Part shown: positions 1-8,258 of the stretch, in pieces
Layout: every line of letters begins with the position of its first letter
Position numbering within the stretch: the stretch's first letter is position 1
Assembly (NCBI RefSeq): GCF_900078195.1
Contig: NZ_FJVE01000007.1
Span: 1,426,001 to 1,490,000 of the forward strand
From: Clostridium sp. Marseille-P299
GTDB taxonomy: Bacteria > Bacillota > Clostridia > Lachnospirales > Lachnospiraceae
Direction of reading: 5' to 3'
DNA length: 64,000 bases
Made by a program: the position numbers and the translations under genes
The notes under the pieces: model-generated
What the model was told of the DNA's origin: nothing
What the model saw: only the letters and a program-made list of their open reading frames with translations
Database searches by the model: none

Positions 1-179
1 GAAATGTTGTATTTCCATGCGCTGCATTAACAGATGCCGATACTGGAAGAATTGCAATCTATTATGGAGCAGCAGATAGCTATGTTGGACTAGCATTTAC
101 TACGGTTCATGAGATTGTAAATTTTGTGATTGAAAATCATTTAGACATTGCAGATGATGCTACGATAGGCATAATTTAA
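1..179 (+). CDS. GH130 glycoside phosphorylase, C-terminal fragment
   Basis: This is the last 58 codons of a gene that begins before the window; the stop is TAA at 177-179. The readable end contains [27 protein letters not shown] and a short helical tail. That IYYGAAD...GLAF strand pattern is the closing blade of the five-bladed propeller of GH130 mannoside phosphorylases (formerly DUF377). Family members phosphorolyse beta-mannosyl linkages, for example in mannobiose or mannosyl-glucose, in the cytoplasm. The catalytic Asp lies upstream of the window, so substrate cannot be judged. The following phosphoglucomutase would fit sugar-1-phosphate metabolism, but 270 bp separate the two genes. Confidence 0.75.
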   Translation, partial: NVVFPCAALTDADTGRIAIYYGAADSYVGLAFTTVHEIVNFVIENHLDIADDATIGII

Positions 180-451
180 GCTAAATCATCATAGTCACGT
201 CGATGTAAAAGTTTTAATCATGGTAAGTCATTTATGCTTTTGCTGAATTAATCAAGTATAGTAAAGATTTTGAATCTGCGAAGTTTGGGATTATAATAAA
301 GAAGTAAAATACAAGTCAAACTTAATATGATTGATTATAATTAGTTTTTATCTAGAAAAATCTTGATATTTTCTGCAAAGAGATATAAACTAAATACGTT
401 ATGTAATAGGCAATCATTGGAACTTAAAATATGGAAAGCGAGGCAACAATC
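180..451. other. intergenic region, nothing recognised
   Basis: This AT-rich gap lies between the GH130 tail and the phosphoglucomutase gene. I find no convincing terminator hairpin, RNA motif or clean sigma-A promoter in it. The promoter of the downstream gene must lie here or upstream, but I cannot place it. Confidence 0.5.
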
Positions 452-2176
452 ATGGAATACTTAGATAAGTTTAATGACTGGTGTGAAAATCCTTACTTTG
501 ATGAACAAACTAAAACAGAATTGAAATCATTAGTTGGTAATGATATAGAAATTAAAGATCGTTTTTATAAGGATTTAGAATTTGGTACTGGTGGACTTAG
601 AGGAATCGTAGGAGCTGGAACAAATCGTATGAATTTGTACACAGTTAGAAAAGCAACCCAAGGGCTTGCAAATTTTATTATTAAAGAAGGCGGCCAAGAT
701 AAGGGCGTTGCAATTGCATATGATTCTAGAAATATGTCAATTGAGTTTAGTGAAGAAGTTGCACTTTGCCTTTGTGCAAATGGCATTAAAGCATATCGTT
801 TTGAGTCACTTCGACCTACTCCTGAATTATCCTTTGCCCTACGTACATTAGGATGTATTTCAGGTATTGTAATTACAGCAAGCCATAATCCAGCAGAATA
901 TAATGGATATAAAGTTTACTGGGAAGATGGCGCACAAATCACATATCCAAAGGATGAAGCAATCATCAGTGAAGTGAATAAGGTTACTGATTTTAACGAT
1001 GTTAAGACAATGTCAAAAGAAGATGCGATCAAAGCAGGCCTTTATCATACAATTGGTAAAGATATTGATGATTTATATGTAGCAGAATTAAAGAAACTAG
1101 TACTTCATAAAGAAATTATTGAAGAAGTTGGTCAAAAATTAAAAATTGTTTATACACCACTTCATGGTACTGGAAATGTTTTAGTTCGTCGAGTATTAGA
1201 TGAGCTTGGTTTTAAGAATGTTTATGTAGTAGCAGAGCAAGAAAAACCAGACGGTAATTTCTCTACAGTAAAATCACCAAACCCAGAAGATCCAAACGCA
1301 TTTACTTTAGCTTTAAAGCTTGCTAAGGAAAAAGATGCTGATTTAGTTTTGGCAACGGATCCAGATGCAGACCGTTTAGGTGTTTATGCGAAAGATTCTA
1401 AAACAGGAGAGTATGTATCCTTTACCGGTAATATGTCCGGTTTATTAATCTGTGAATACCTATTAAGTCAGAAAAAAGAAATGGGTACAATAGCAAAAGA
1501 CGGTGCATTAATTAAGACAATCGTTTCTACCAATATGGCTGATAAAGTTGCAGAAGAATATAACATCAAATTGATTGAAGTATTAACTGGATTTAAATAT
1601 ATTGGTGAACAAATTAAATTATTTGAAGAAAACGGAACTGGTACTTACGAGTTCGGTTTTGAAGAAAGCTATGGATGTCTCATTGGAACTCATGCAAGAG
1701 ATAAGGATGCAATTGTAGCAGTTATGGCTCTTTGTGAGGCAGCTGCATACTATATGACAAAAGGACTTACTCTATGGGATCAGATGTTAAATCTATATGA
1801 GAAGTATGGATATTTTAAAGAAGGACTTGAGACCATTACGTTAAAGGGAGTAGAAGGTGCTGCAAAGATTAACGAGATGATGGAGACAATCAGAAATAAT
1901 CCTCCAAAAGTATTGGGAGATTATGAAGTCGTAGCATTCCGTGATTACGAAAAAGACCAAGTACTTAACTTAAAGACTTTTGATGTTTCAAGTACAAGTC
2001 TACCTAAGTCAAATGTTTTATATTTTGAATTAACAGACGATGCTTGGGTTTGCGTAAGACCTTCAGGTACGGAACCAAAAATTAAATTCTACATTGGTGT
2101 AAAAGGAAGCAATTTTGAAGATGCAAGTAAAAAGCTTGAAAGCTTAAGAGCGCCATTGTTAAAACTAGCAGAATAA
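452..2176 (+). CDS. phosphoglucomutase / phosphomannomutase (alpha-D-phosphohexomutase)
   Basis: A cytoplasmic enzyme that interconverts hexose 1-phosphate and 6-phosphate, linking sugar phosphorolysis and glycolysis. All four superfamily signatures are present in order: TASHNP with the phosphoserine (about residue 144), the Mg-binding loop DPDADR, the sugar-binding EFGFEESYG, and the C-terminal phosphate loop RPSGTEPKIKF. The length of about 574 residues is normal for the long Firmicute type. I chose ATG 452 because GAGG lies 8 bases upstream and the product then starts MEYLDKF like its homologues. An in-frame ATG at 431 has no good ribosome site. A terminator follows, so the gene is probably monocistronic. 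Substrate preference (glucose or mannose) cannot be read from sequence. Confidence 0.93.
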   Translation: MEYLDKFNDWCENPYFDEQTKTELKSLVGNDIEIKDRFYKDLEFGTGGLRGIVGAGTNRMNLYTVRKATQGLANFIIKEGGQDKGVAIAYDSRNMSIEFSEEVALCLCANGIKAYRFESLRPTPELSFALRTLGCISGIVITASHNPAEYNGYKVYWEDGAQITYPKDEAIISEVNKVTDFNDVKTMSKEDAIKAGLYHTIGKDIDDLYVAELKKLVLHKEIIEEVGQKLKIVYTPLHGTGNVLVRRVLDELGFKNVYVVAEQEKPDGNFSTVKSPNPEDPNAFTLALKLAKEKDADLVLATDPDADRLGVYAKDSKTGEYVSFTGNMSGLLICEYLLSQKKEMGTIAKDGALIKTIVSTNMADKVAEEYNIKLIEVLTGFKYIGEQIKLFEENGTGTYEFGFEESYGCLIGTHARDKDAIVAVMALCEAAAYYMTKGLTLWDQMLNLYEKYGYFKEGLETITLKGVEGAAKINEMMETIRNNPPKVLGDYEVVAFRDYEKDQVLNLKTFDVSSTSLPKSNVLYFELTDDAWVCVRPSGTEPKIKFYIGVKGSNFEDASKKLESLRAPLLKLAE

Positions 2177-2200
2177 AATAACGACAAAAAAACTTTGACA

Positions 2201-2248
2201 AAGCCGCTGAATATGTGTAGTTGTTACGCATATGTTTAGCGGCTTTTT
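2201..2248 (+). terminator. intrinsic terminator after phosphoglucomutase
   Basis: AAGCCGCTGAATATGTG pairs with CGCATATGTTTAGCGGCTT across a short loop, with two small bulges, and a T-run follows. It lies 24 bp past the stop codon. Confidence 0.85.
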
Positions 2249-2341
2249 ATATATTAAAATCTGTATAATTGTGAGAAGAGTTCATATAGTATTCAATTTT
2301 CTTATACGGATTTAAATGAAAGTTTATCAAAGGGTGTGAAG

Positions 2342-4765
2342 ATGAAGGACAAAAAAATAAAATATTATATTGGTGGTTTATTCATTGTTTTAATTCTAGT
2401 TGTGGTAATTTTTTTTATAAAAAAGGGAGCGGACAATGGTGGGAATGAGATGAACCATGATTCAAATGAGCAGGTAAGTAATGTGCTAAATGAAAACGTC
2501 GGAACAAAAGAAAACGTCAAGATAGAAGCAAACGTCGAAATAGAAGCAACAGAAACCGTGAAGCGTTCTCTTTTAAATATTGGAAATACATATCGAATTC
2601 ATCAAGCAATTAATAAAATGAAGCAAGGAGAGAAAACAAAAATTGCTTTTCTCGGTGGTTCTATTACGGAAGGGTATTTAGTGAATAAGAATCAAAATTA
2701 TGTAACTCAAACGACTAAGTGGTTGCAAGAGAAATTTCAAAATAAGAACATTGAAAGTATAAATGCAGGTCTAAGCGGTACATCCTCCACCATTGGATTA
2801 TTAAGAGTAGAGCAGGATGTTCTAGATGAGAATCCTGATATTATTGTGATAGAATTTGCAGTAAATGATGCAAATGATACCACTAGCAGTATGGTATACG
2901 AAAGTTTAGTGAAACGATGTTTAGAGCAAGAAAATAGCCCTGCGGTAATCTTGTTATTTACAGTTCTTGAGAATGGATATTCTTGTGAAGAGGAGATGAA
3001 AAAAGTAGGAGAAGTGTATCAACTCCCTATGATCAGTGTAAAACAAGCAATTACAAAGGACATAGAGGACGCAACACTTTCCTGGAGTACCTACGCACAG
3101 GATGAGGCACATCCAACCAAAGAAGGCCATGGGATGATTAAGGATTACCTCGTTTATTATTTTGAAAATGCAATTGTAAGTCAAGTGGATGCCACAGATT
3201 TAGATTATACAGAGGTTAGAGCATATGGACCAATATATTCTTCCCTAAAGTTTTATAACAATCAGAATTTATATCCAGAGTCACTTGGTGGGTTTTTAGA
3301 AGGGAACTCTAATATTGTTCATTTTCTAAATGGTTGGGTTTGGAGCAAAGAAGATGCAGGTTCTTTTAAATTTACCATGAAGGGTAGAAATCTTTTTCTT
3401 CTTTATAAAGAGGACAATAGTGATAACATGGGGAATATCGAGGTTTATATCGATGGTAAGAAAAAAGAGACGGTCTATGGTAATTCACCATCTGGTTGGA
3501 ATAATCCTGAAGTAGCATTATTACTAAATGAGGTAGAAGAAGGCGAGCATGTCGTAGAAATTCGGGTAAGTGAAGATTCGATTCAAAAGAACTTTCATAT
3601 TTTAGGATTTGGTACCGCTGGTGAAATTTATAGTGTAAAGAGGGTGACGAAAGACATGATTCCATTAGAAGAAAGAGCAATATTAAATGTAGGAAATACG
3701 AAAAGAATTCAAGATGTTATGTCAAGAGCAGAGAATGGCGAGGATATTACCATTGGTTTCATCGGTGGCTCTATTACAATGGGGTCCGGAGCATCAAATA
3801 ATGATCACTGCTATGCGAAATTAGTGTATGACTGGTGGTGTAAGAAGTATCCAAATGCTAATATTACCTTTGTAAATGCGGGTATTGGAGCAACGACCTC
3901 TCAATTTGCTTGTGCAAGAGTAGAGGAAGATTTACTTCAATATGAACCAGATTTTGTTGTTGTTGAATTTAGTGTAAATGATGAATCTGGAGATATTTCT
4001 AAAGATAGCTATGAGAGCCTTTTGCGAATGATACTTAGTGCAAAGAATCAACCTGCGGTTATGGTTCTTAACATGGTTAGCTATGATACTGGGAATAACG
4101 TGCAAATTATGCATAATGAAATAGCAAAGGCATATGAGTTACCGATTGTTAGTATGAAGGAGAGTGTATTTGAAGAAATCTTATTAGGGAAGTTGAAAGC
4201 GTCAGATGTATCAGGGGATAACCTTCATCCAAATGATACTGGGCATAGGTATGGTGCAAAAATTGTAACCAACTTCTTAGAAAAGGTGAAGCAAGGAACT
4301 TATTCTACAACTGAGGATTATGATATTCCTGATAAAATTAGTGTATGTGTAGGTATGACATTAACAAGATATAATAATACAAATAGTTCACCGGTATTAA
4401 AAGGATTTGTAGCAGATACGAGAGAACAAAATGGTATTACAGATGTATTTAAACGTGGATTTACTGCAAAGAATGTTGGAGATAGTATAACGTTTGAGGT
4501 GACTGGTGGTAATATTTCCATTCAGTATAAGAGAACCAATACCCTAGGTGCACCAAAAGCTATCGCAATACTTGATGGTAAGGAAGAGAAAGCAATCGCC
4601 TTGGATGGTAACTTTGTAAATGGATGGGGTGATTGGATTTATATGCATAATCTTCTCATGAATGGTGAAAATACAAAACATACTGTAGAGATACGTATTA
4701 TAGAAAGTGGAGAGAAGGATTTCAATCTGGTATCTGTTATTGCAGGAGAATCTGCGGTTAAATAG
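2342..4765 (+). CDS. membrane-anchored protein with two SGNH/GDSL esterase domains
   Basis: About 807 residues. A short basic N-terminus and a hydrophobic helix (about residues 7-27) act as an uncleaved anchor or signal, so the rest is outside the cell. Domain 1 (about 85-280) has the GDSL block FLGGSITEG, the Asn motif EFAVNDAN and the catalytic Asp-His pair in DEAHPTKEGH. A beta-sandwich-like stretch follows (about 290-430). Domain 2 (about 445-650) repeats the pattern with FIGGSITMG, EFSVNDES and DNLHPNDTGH, followed by another beta-rich stretch. Both active sites look intact. SGNH enzymes of this build often deacetylate plant polysaccharides; that role is inferred here. ATG 2342 follows AAGGG by 7 bases; an in-frame GTG at 2336 is less likely. 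Confidence 0.85.
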   Translation: MKDKKIKYYIGGLFIVLILVVVIFFIKKGADNGGNEMNHDSNEQVSNVLNENVGTKENVKIEANVEIEATETVKRSLLNIGNTYRIHQAINKMKQGEKTKIAFLGGSITEGYLVNKNQNYVTQTTKWLQEKFQNKNIESINAGLSGTSSTIGLLRVEQDVLDENPDIIVIEFAVNDANDTTSSMVYESLVKRCLEQENSPAVILLFTVLENGYSCEEEMKKVGEVYQLPMISVKQAITKDIEDATLSWSTYAQDEAHPTKEGHGMIKDYLVYYFENAIVSQVDATDLDYTEVRAYGPIYSSLKFYNNQNLYPESLGGFLEGNSNIVHFLNGWVWSKEDAGSFKFTMKGRNLFLLYKEDNSDNMGNIEVYIDGKKKETVYGNSPSGWNNPEVALLLNEVEEGEHVVEIRVSEDSIQKNFHILGFGTAGEIYSVKRVTKDMIPLEERAILNVGNTKRIQDVMSRAENGEDITIGFIGGSITMGSGASNNDHCYAKLVYDWWCKKYPNANITFVNAGIGATTSQFACARVEEDLLQYEPDFVVVEFSVNDESGDISKDSYESLLRMILSAKNQPAVMVLNMVSYDTGNNVQIMHNEIAKAYELPIVSMKESVFEEILLGKLKASDVSGDNLHPNDTGHRYGAKIVTNFLEKVKQGTYSTTEDYDIPDKISVCVGMTLTRYNNTNSSPVLKGFVADTREQNGITDVFKRGFTAKNVGDSITFEVTGGNISIQYKRTNTLGAPKAIAILDGKEEKAIALDGNFVNGWGDWIYMHNLLMNGENTKHTVEIRIIESGEKDFNLVSVIAGESAVK

Positions 4766-5086
4766 TATGTTATGATTTAAGGGAGCGTTAGATTGTAATT
4801 GAATTAGAGTAATTTATATATGCTGTGCATTGTAGATTTCAATAATCAAAACCTTCAAGATTATAAAAATAAGAACTGACCCCCATAAGTTTGATATGAT
4901 AAGCCCCTTGTCTACTTGGCAAGGGGCTTATTAAATCTTTGGATTTAACTTATGAGGGCAGTTCAATAAGGAGGTAACTTGGAGGTTTTCTATTTTACAG
5001 GAATGTATCTGCAAATAAAATTCAGTGAGTTGAAAAAGTAATTACAATTTGCAAATATAGTTCAAAAAGTAGATAATTTGTTGAGA
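4766..5086. other. intergenic region holding a MITE-like palindrome
   Basis: The gap between the tandem esterase gene and the trk promoter contains a 92-bp palindromic element, listed separately. I see no gene, and no clear terminator for the esterase gene other than that palindrome's central hairpin. Confidence 0.5.
4873..4964. mobile_element. 92-bp MITE-like palindromic element with 5-bp flanking repeat
   Basis: The outer arms GAACTGACCCCCATAAGTT (4873-4891) and AACTTATGAGGGCAGTTC (4947-4964) are inverted repeats with one extra base and one mismatch. Inside, ATAAGCCCCTTG (4899-4910) and CAAGGGGCTTAT (4920-4931) form a perfect 12-bp stem with a 9-base loop. The element is flanked by AATAA on both sides (4868-4872 and 4965-4969), as a target-site duplication would be. 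The end GAACTG-CCCC resembles terminal repeats of IS3/IS150-type elements. No coding capacity remains. In RNA form the central hairpin could also act as a weak terminator. Confidence 0.55.
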
Positions 5087-5115
5087 TTGATATTAATAAG
5101 TAATTATAGTATAAT
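5087..5115 (+). promoter_or_regulatory. sigma-A promoter upstream of trkA
   Basis: TTGATA (5087-5092), a 17-base spacer, then a perfect TATAAT (5110-5115). Transcription would start near 5122, about 200 bp before trkA and directly in front of a terminator-like hairpin. Confidence 0.7.
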
Positions 5116-5121
5116 GTTACC

Positions 5122-5200
5122 CATGAGCAATGGCTCCTTTCGTATAAGTTTTTTTGGAATAGAAATTATACCATAAAAAAGGGAGGTCATTGTTTTTTTA
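5122..5200 (+). ncRNA. candidate trk leader RNA: attenuator or about 80-nt small RNA
   Basis: CAATGGCTCCTTT (5128-5140) pairs with AAAGGGAGGTCATTG (5178-5192) with small bulges, enclosing a second hairpin GTATAA/TTATAC (5142-5147 with 5166-5171). A run of seven T follows at 5193-5199. Because a strong promoter ends just before the hairpin, transcripts would either stop here as a short RNA or read through into trkA. It does not match the c-di-AMP (ydaO) riboswitch, the class that often controls potassium genes. Confidence 0.45.
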
Positions 5201-5233
5201 TTGTATTGAATATCTTTAATTTATATTTATTTA

Positions 5234-5273
5234 AACATATAAATTTATATTTTCTAGAACATATAAGTTTATA
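5234..5273. repeat. pair of 16-bp direct repeats upstream of trkA
   Basis: AACATATAAATTTATA (5234-5249) and AACATATAAGTTTATA (5258-5273) differ at one base and lie 24 bp apart, 54 bp before the trkA start. The first contains the perfect palindrome TATAAATTTATA. They could be operator half-sites, but in DNA this AT-rich chance repeats are possible. Confidence 0.3.
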
Positions 5274-5327
5274 GTAAAAAACTTGTGATAAACGTTACAC
5301 AATCGAACATAAGACTAAGGAGATACT

Positions 5328-6587
5328 ATGAAAATTGTAATTATTGGAGATGGAAAAGTTGGCTATAAATTAGCAAAGCAACTCTCCGAAGAAAATTATG
5401 ATGTTATATTAATAGATAAAAATCCCATTAAATTAAAAGAAGCAACGGATAAATTAGATATTAGCTGTATCATTGGTGATGGAGCTAGTGTAGAAGTACA
5501 AAAGGAAGCAGACGTACCAGACGCAGATTTAGTAATTGCGTGTACATCAATGGATGAATTAAATATGCTTATTTGCCTGATTGCTAGGAAAATTGGAGCA
5601 AAACATACCATAGCCAGAGTGCGAAATCCTATCTATTTTCAACAAATGGATATCTTAAAGGATGAACTAAGACTGAGTATGGCAGTAAATCCAGAGCTTG
5701 CAGTTGCCAGAGAAATTGAACGAATTCTAATTTTTCCAGTAGCAAGTAAAATAGAAACATTCGTAAAAGGTAGAATGGAGTTAGTAGAGTACTCTATTAA
5801 AGATGGAAATCCGGTAATCGGAATGAGTCTTTTACAAATATATAAAAAATATCGAATTAAAATACTTGTCTGTGCAGTAAAGAGAAATGGAGAAGTTATC
5901 ATTCCTACAGGTGATTTTGTACTGGAAAAGGGAGATAGACTTCATATTGCAGCAGCCCATGCAAAAATGGAAGCATTTTTTAAGTCTATTGGAAATTATG
6001 AGCGTAAAATTAATAAAGTAATTATTTGTGGTGGTGGAAGAGTTGGTTACTATTTGTCAAAACAATTATGTCAGCTAGGTATGCAAGTAAAAATTATTGA
6101 AAAAGACTATCAACAATGTGAAAAGCTATGTGAGATGCTTCCTAAAGCTACCATAATACATGGGGATGCAACAGACCACGATCTAATTGATAAAATTGTT
6201 GCTAAAGTAAATGAAGATATGAGAGTACAAATGGTAGAAAATCTAGGAATAGATAGTACCGTGTCCACAAAAGATGTAACTGCGGATGCAATTACTAGCT
6301 ATGTAAGGGCACGTCACAACTCCATTAAAAGTGCAAATGTAGAAACGATGTATTTGTTAGTAGATGGAAAAGTTGAAGCATTAGAGTTTTTAATTCATAA
6401 GGAAACAGAATACACAAATATTCCAATTAAAAATCTTTCAATAAAGCAAAATATATTAATTGCCTGCATTGGAAGAAAAGGTAAGATTATTATTCCAAGT
6501 GGTGATGACTCAATACATATAGGTGATAGTGTTGTTGTTATTACAAAAGAGCGAAGAATTCAAGATATAGCGGAAATTTTCATATAG
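5328..6587 (+). CDS. trkA: TrkA, NAD-binding subunit of the Trk potassium transporter (shortened RCK2)
   Basis: TrkA is the cytoplasmic gating ring of TrkH potassium channels and binds NAD(H) and adenine nucleotides. The first RCK domain is complete: GDGKVGYKLAKQL nucleotide loop (about residue 7), then DADLVIACTSMDELN and the C-terminal RCK_C part to about 215. The second starts normally with CGGGRVGYYLSKQL (about 230) and IHGDATDHDLID. It then jumps directly to KIVAKVNEDMRVQMVENLGID, skipping the strand-helix segment around the expected DAFVALTG...EENI. The protein is 419 residues where about 450-460 is usual, so some 35 residues seem to be missing in frame. AAGGAG precedes ATG 5328. trkH follows after 13 bp. 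Whether half-ring function survives is unknown. Confidence 0.92.
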   Translation: MKIVIIGDGKVGYKLAKQLSEENYDVILIDKNPIKLKEATDKLDISCIIGDGASVEVQKEADVPDADLVIACTSMDELNMLICLIARKIGAKHTIARVRNPIYFQQMDILKDELRLSMAVNPELAVAREIERILIFPVASKIETFVKGRMELVEYSIKDGNPVIGMSLLQIYKKYRIKILVCAVKRNGEVIIPTGDFVLEKGDRLHIAAAHAKMEAFFKSIGNYERKINKVIICGGGRVGYYLSKQLCQLGMQVKIIEKDYQQCEKLCEMLPKATIIHGDATDHDLIDKIVAKVNEDMRVQMVENLGIDSTVSTKDVTADAITSYVRARHNSIKSANVETMYLLVDGKVEALEFLIHKETEYTNIPIKNLSIKQNILIACIGRKGKIIIPSGDDSIHIGDSVVVITKERRIQDIAEIFI

Positions 6588-6600
6588 TTGGAGGCATATC

Positions 6601-8046
6601 ATGAATTATAAAATGACAAGATATATACTTGGAAAAATGTTTGGTGTAGAAGCTATTATTATTTTACTTCCCGCAATTGTATCATGGATTTATAAAGAAG
6701 AAAGTGGATATTCATTTTTAATATCCAGTGCAATTTTATTGCTTATTTATTTATGTTTTGGAAGAAAGAAGCCAGAGAATACAACAATTTATACCAAAGA
6801 CGGATTAATAATTGTATCGGCTGCATGGGTGTTATGGTCTGTATTTGGTGCACTACCTTTTTATATTTCTGGTAGCATTCCCAATTACATAGATGCATTT
6901 TTTGAGACAGTTTCAGGTTTTACTGCCACAGGATCAACCGTAATTGGGGACGTTTCAAAAATATCAAAAGGAATAAATTTTTGGAGATGCTTAACACTAT
7001 GGATCGGTGGTATGGGAGTATTAATTTTTGTAATGGTTATCACTTCTTTACATGATAAAAATTCAATGCATTTAATGAGAGCGGAAGTACCTGGTCCAGA
7101 GCTTAGTAAGTTAGTGCCAAAGGCACGTACAACTGCAAAGATTTTATATGGAATGTATTTTGCACTAACAGTTATTATGGTAGTATTCCTTCTTGCAGGA
7201 GGAATGGATTTATATGACAGCATTACTCATGCATTTAGTACAGCGGGAACTGGTGGATTTAATAATCGAACCAATAGTATTGCTTTTTATAATAGCATTT
7301 ATATAGAAATTGTTATTACTGTATTTATGATTCTATTTGGAATTAATTTTAATTTATATTATTTATTTCTCTTTAAAAAGGTGAAAAATGTATGGAAAGA
7401 TGAAGAAGTAAGGGCATATTTTATAGTAATTATCGTAGCTACTGTTTTAATTGCTATGAATATTTTTGATATATATGGTACTGTTTTTCAGTCCTTGCGA
7501 TATGCATTATTTCAGGTAGCGTCTACGATTACAACCACAGGATTTGCTACAGACGATTTTAATTTATGGCCTGAATTTTCTAAAAGTATGATATTAATTG
7601 TAGGATTCATCGGTTCTTGTGCAGGTTCTACTGGCGGAGGGATTAAAGTAGCGAGATTTTTAATTTTACTAAAAAGTATAAAAAAAGAAATTGCAAAAAT
7701 GATACATCCAAAATCGATTCGTATTATAAAGATAAATGGGAAAAAGATAAATGAGGAAACAATTCATGGTGTTTATATGTATATGATTGCGTATGTATTT
7801 ATTTTAATTATATCAGTGCTGATTGTATCATTGGATAATTTCGATTTCGCCACATCTTTTAGTGGGGTATTATCTGCGATTAATAATGGTGGATTAGGAA
7901 TATCTAAGGTAGGACCATCAGGAAATTTTTCTCAATTTTCTGTTTTATCTAAAGTGGTACTCTGTCTTGATATGCTAATTGGAAGATTAGAAATCTTTCC
8001 ATTTTTGATGTTATTATCACCAAATTTATGGAGAAAGAAATTTTAA
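6601..8046 (+). CDS. trkH: TrkH family potassium channel/transporter subunit
   Basis: Integral membrane potassium-translocating subunit that works with TrkA from the same operon (13-bp gap). The 481-residue length is standard for the family. Four pore-loop filters are recognisable in order: GFTATGST (about residue 104), STAGTGGFNN (about 215), TITTTGFATDD (about 305) and INNGGLGIS (about 427), each with the conserved filter glycine. Many hydrophobic segments make the four MPM repeats. TGGAGG lies 7 bases before ATG 6601. No terminator is obvious before the next gene 212 bp away, apart from a weak AGGTT/AACCT hairpin just past the stop. Confidence 0.93.
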   Translation: MNYKMTRYILGKMFGVEAIIILLPAIVSWIYKEESGYSFLISSAILLLIYLCFGRKKPENTTIYTKDGLIIVSAAWVLWSVFGALPFYISGSIPNYIDAFFETVSGFTATGSTVIGDVSKISKGINFWRCLTLWIGGMGVLIFVMVITSLHDKNSMHLMRAEVPGPELSKLVPKARTTAKILYGMYFALTVIMVVFLLAGGMDLYDSITHAFSTAGTGGFNNRTNSIAFYNSIYIEIVITVFMILFGINFNLYYLFLFKKVKNVWKDEEVRAYFIVIIVATVLIAMNIFDIYGTVFQSLRYALFQVASTITTTGFATDDFNLWPEFSKSMILIVGFIGSCAGSTGGGIKVARFLILLKSIKKEIAKMIHPKSIRIIKINGKKINEETIHGVYMYMIAYVFILIISVLIVSLDNFDFATSFSGVLSAINNGGLGISKVGPSGNFSQFSVLSKVVLCLDMLIGRLEIFPFLMLLSPNLWRKKF

Positions 8047-8258
8047 GAAAGGTTTTTTCTAATAACCTAATTATCTTTTCGTTGTTGACAAATGAAAAAG
8101 ATTTTTTTCGCTGTAGTCTAGGATTAGATTTTTAAAGGACTTAAATATGCTCCTATAATATTTTTATAAAAAACTCCGATATAATGTTTAGATGCATAAA
8201 TATTTGACAAGGATGTCAGAAGTAACAGTAATGTTATTCCATACAAAGGAGTGATTTT

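Noticed and set aside
5122..5200. c-di-AMP (ydaO) riboswitch for trkAH
   Set aside because: None of the conserved ydaO blocks are visible and the leader is too short.
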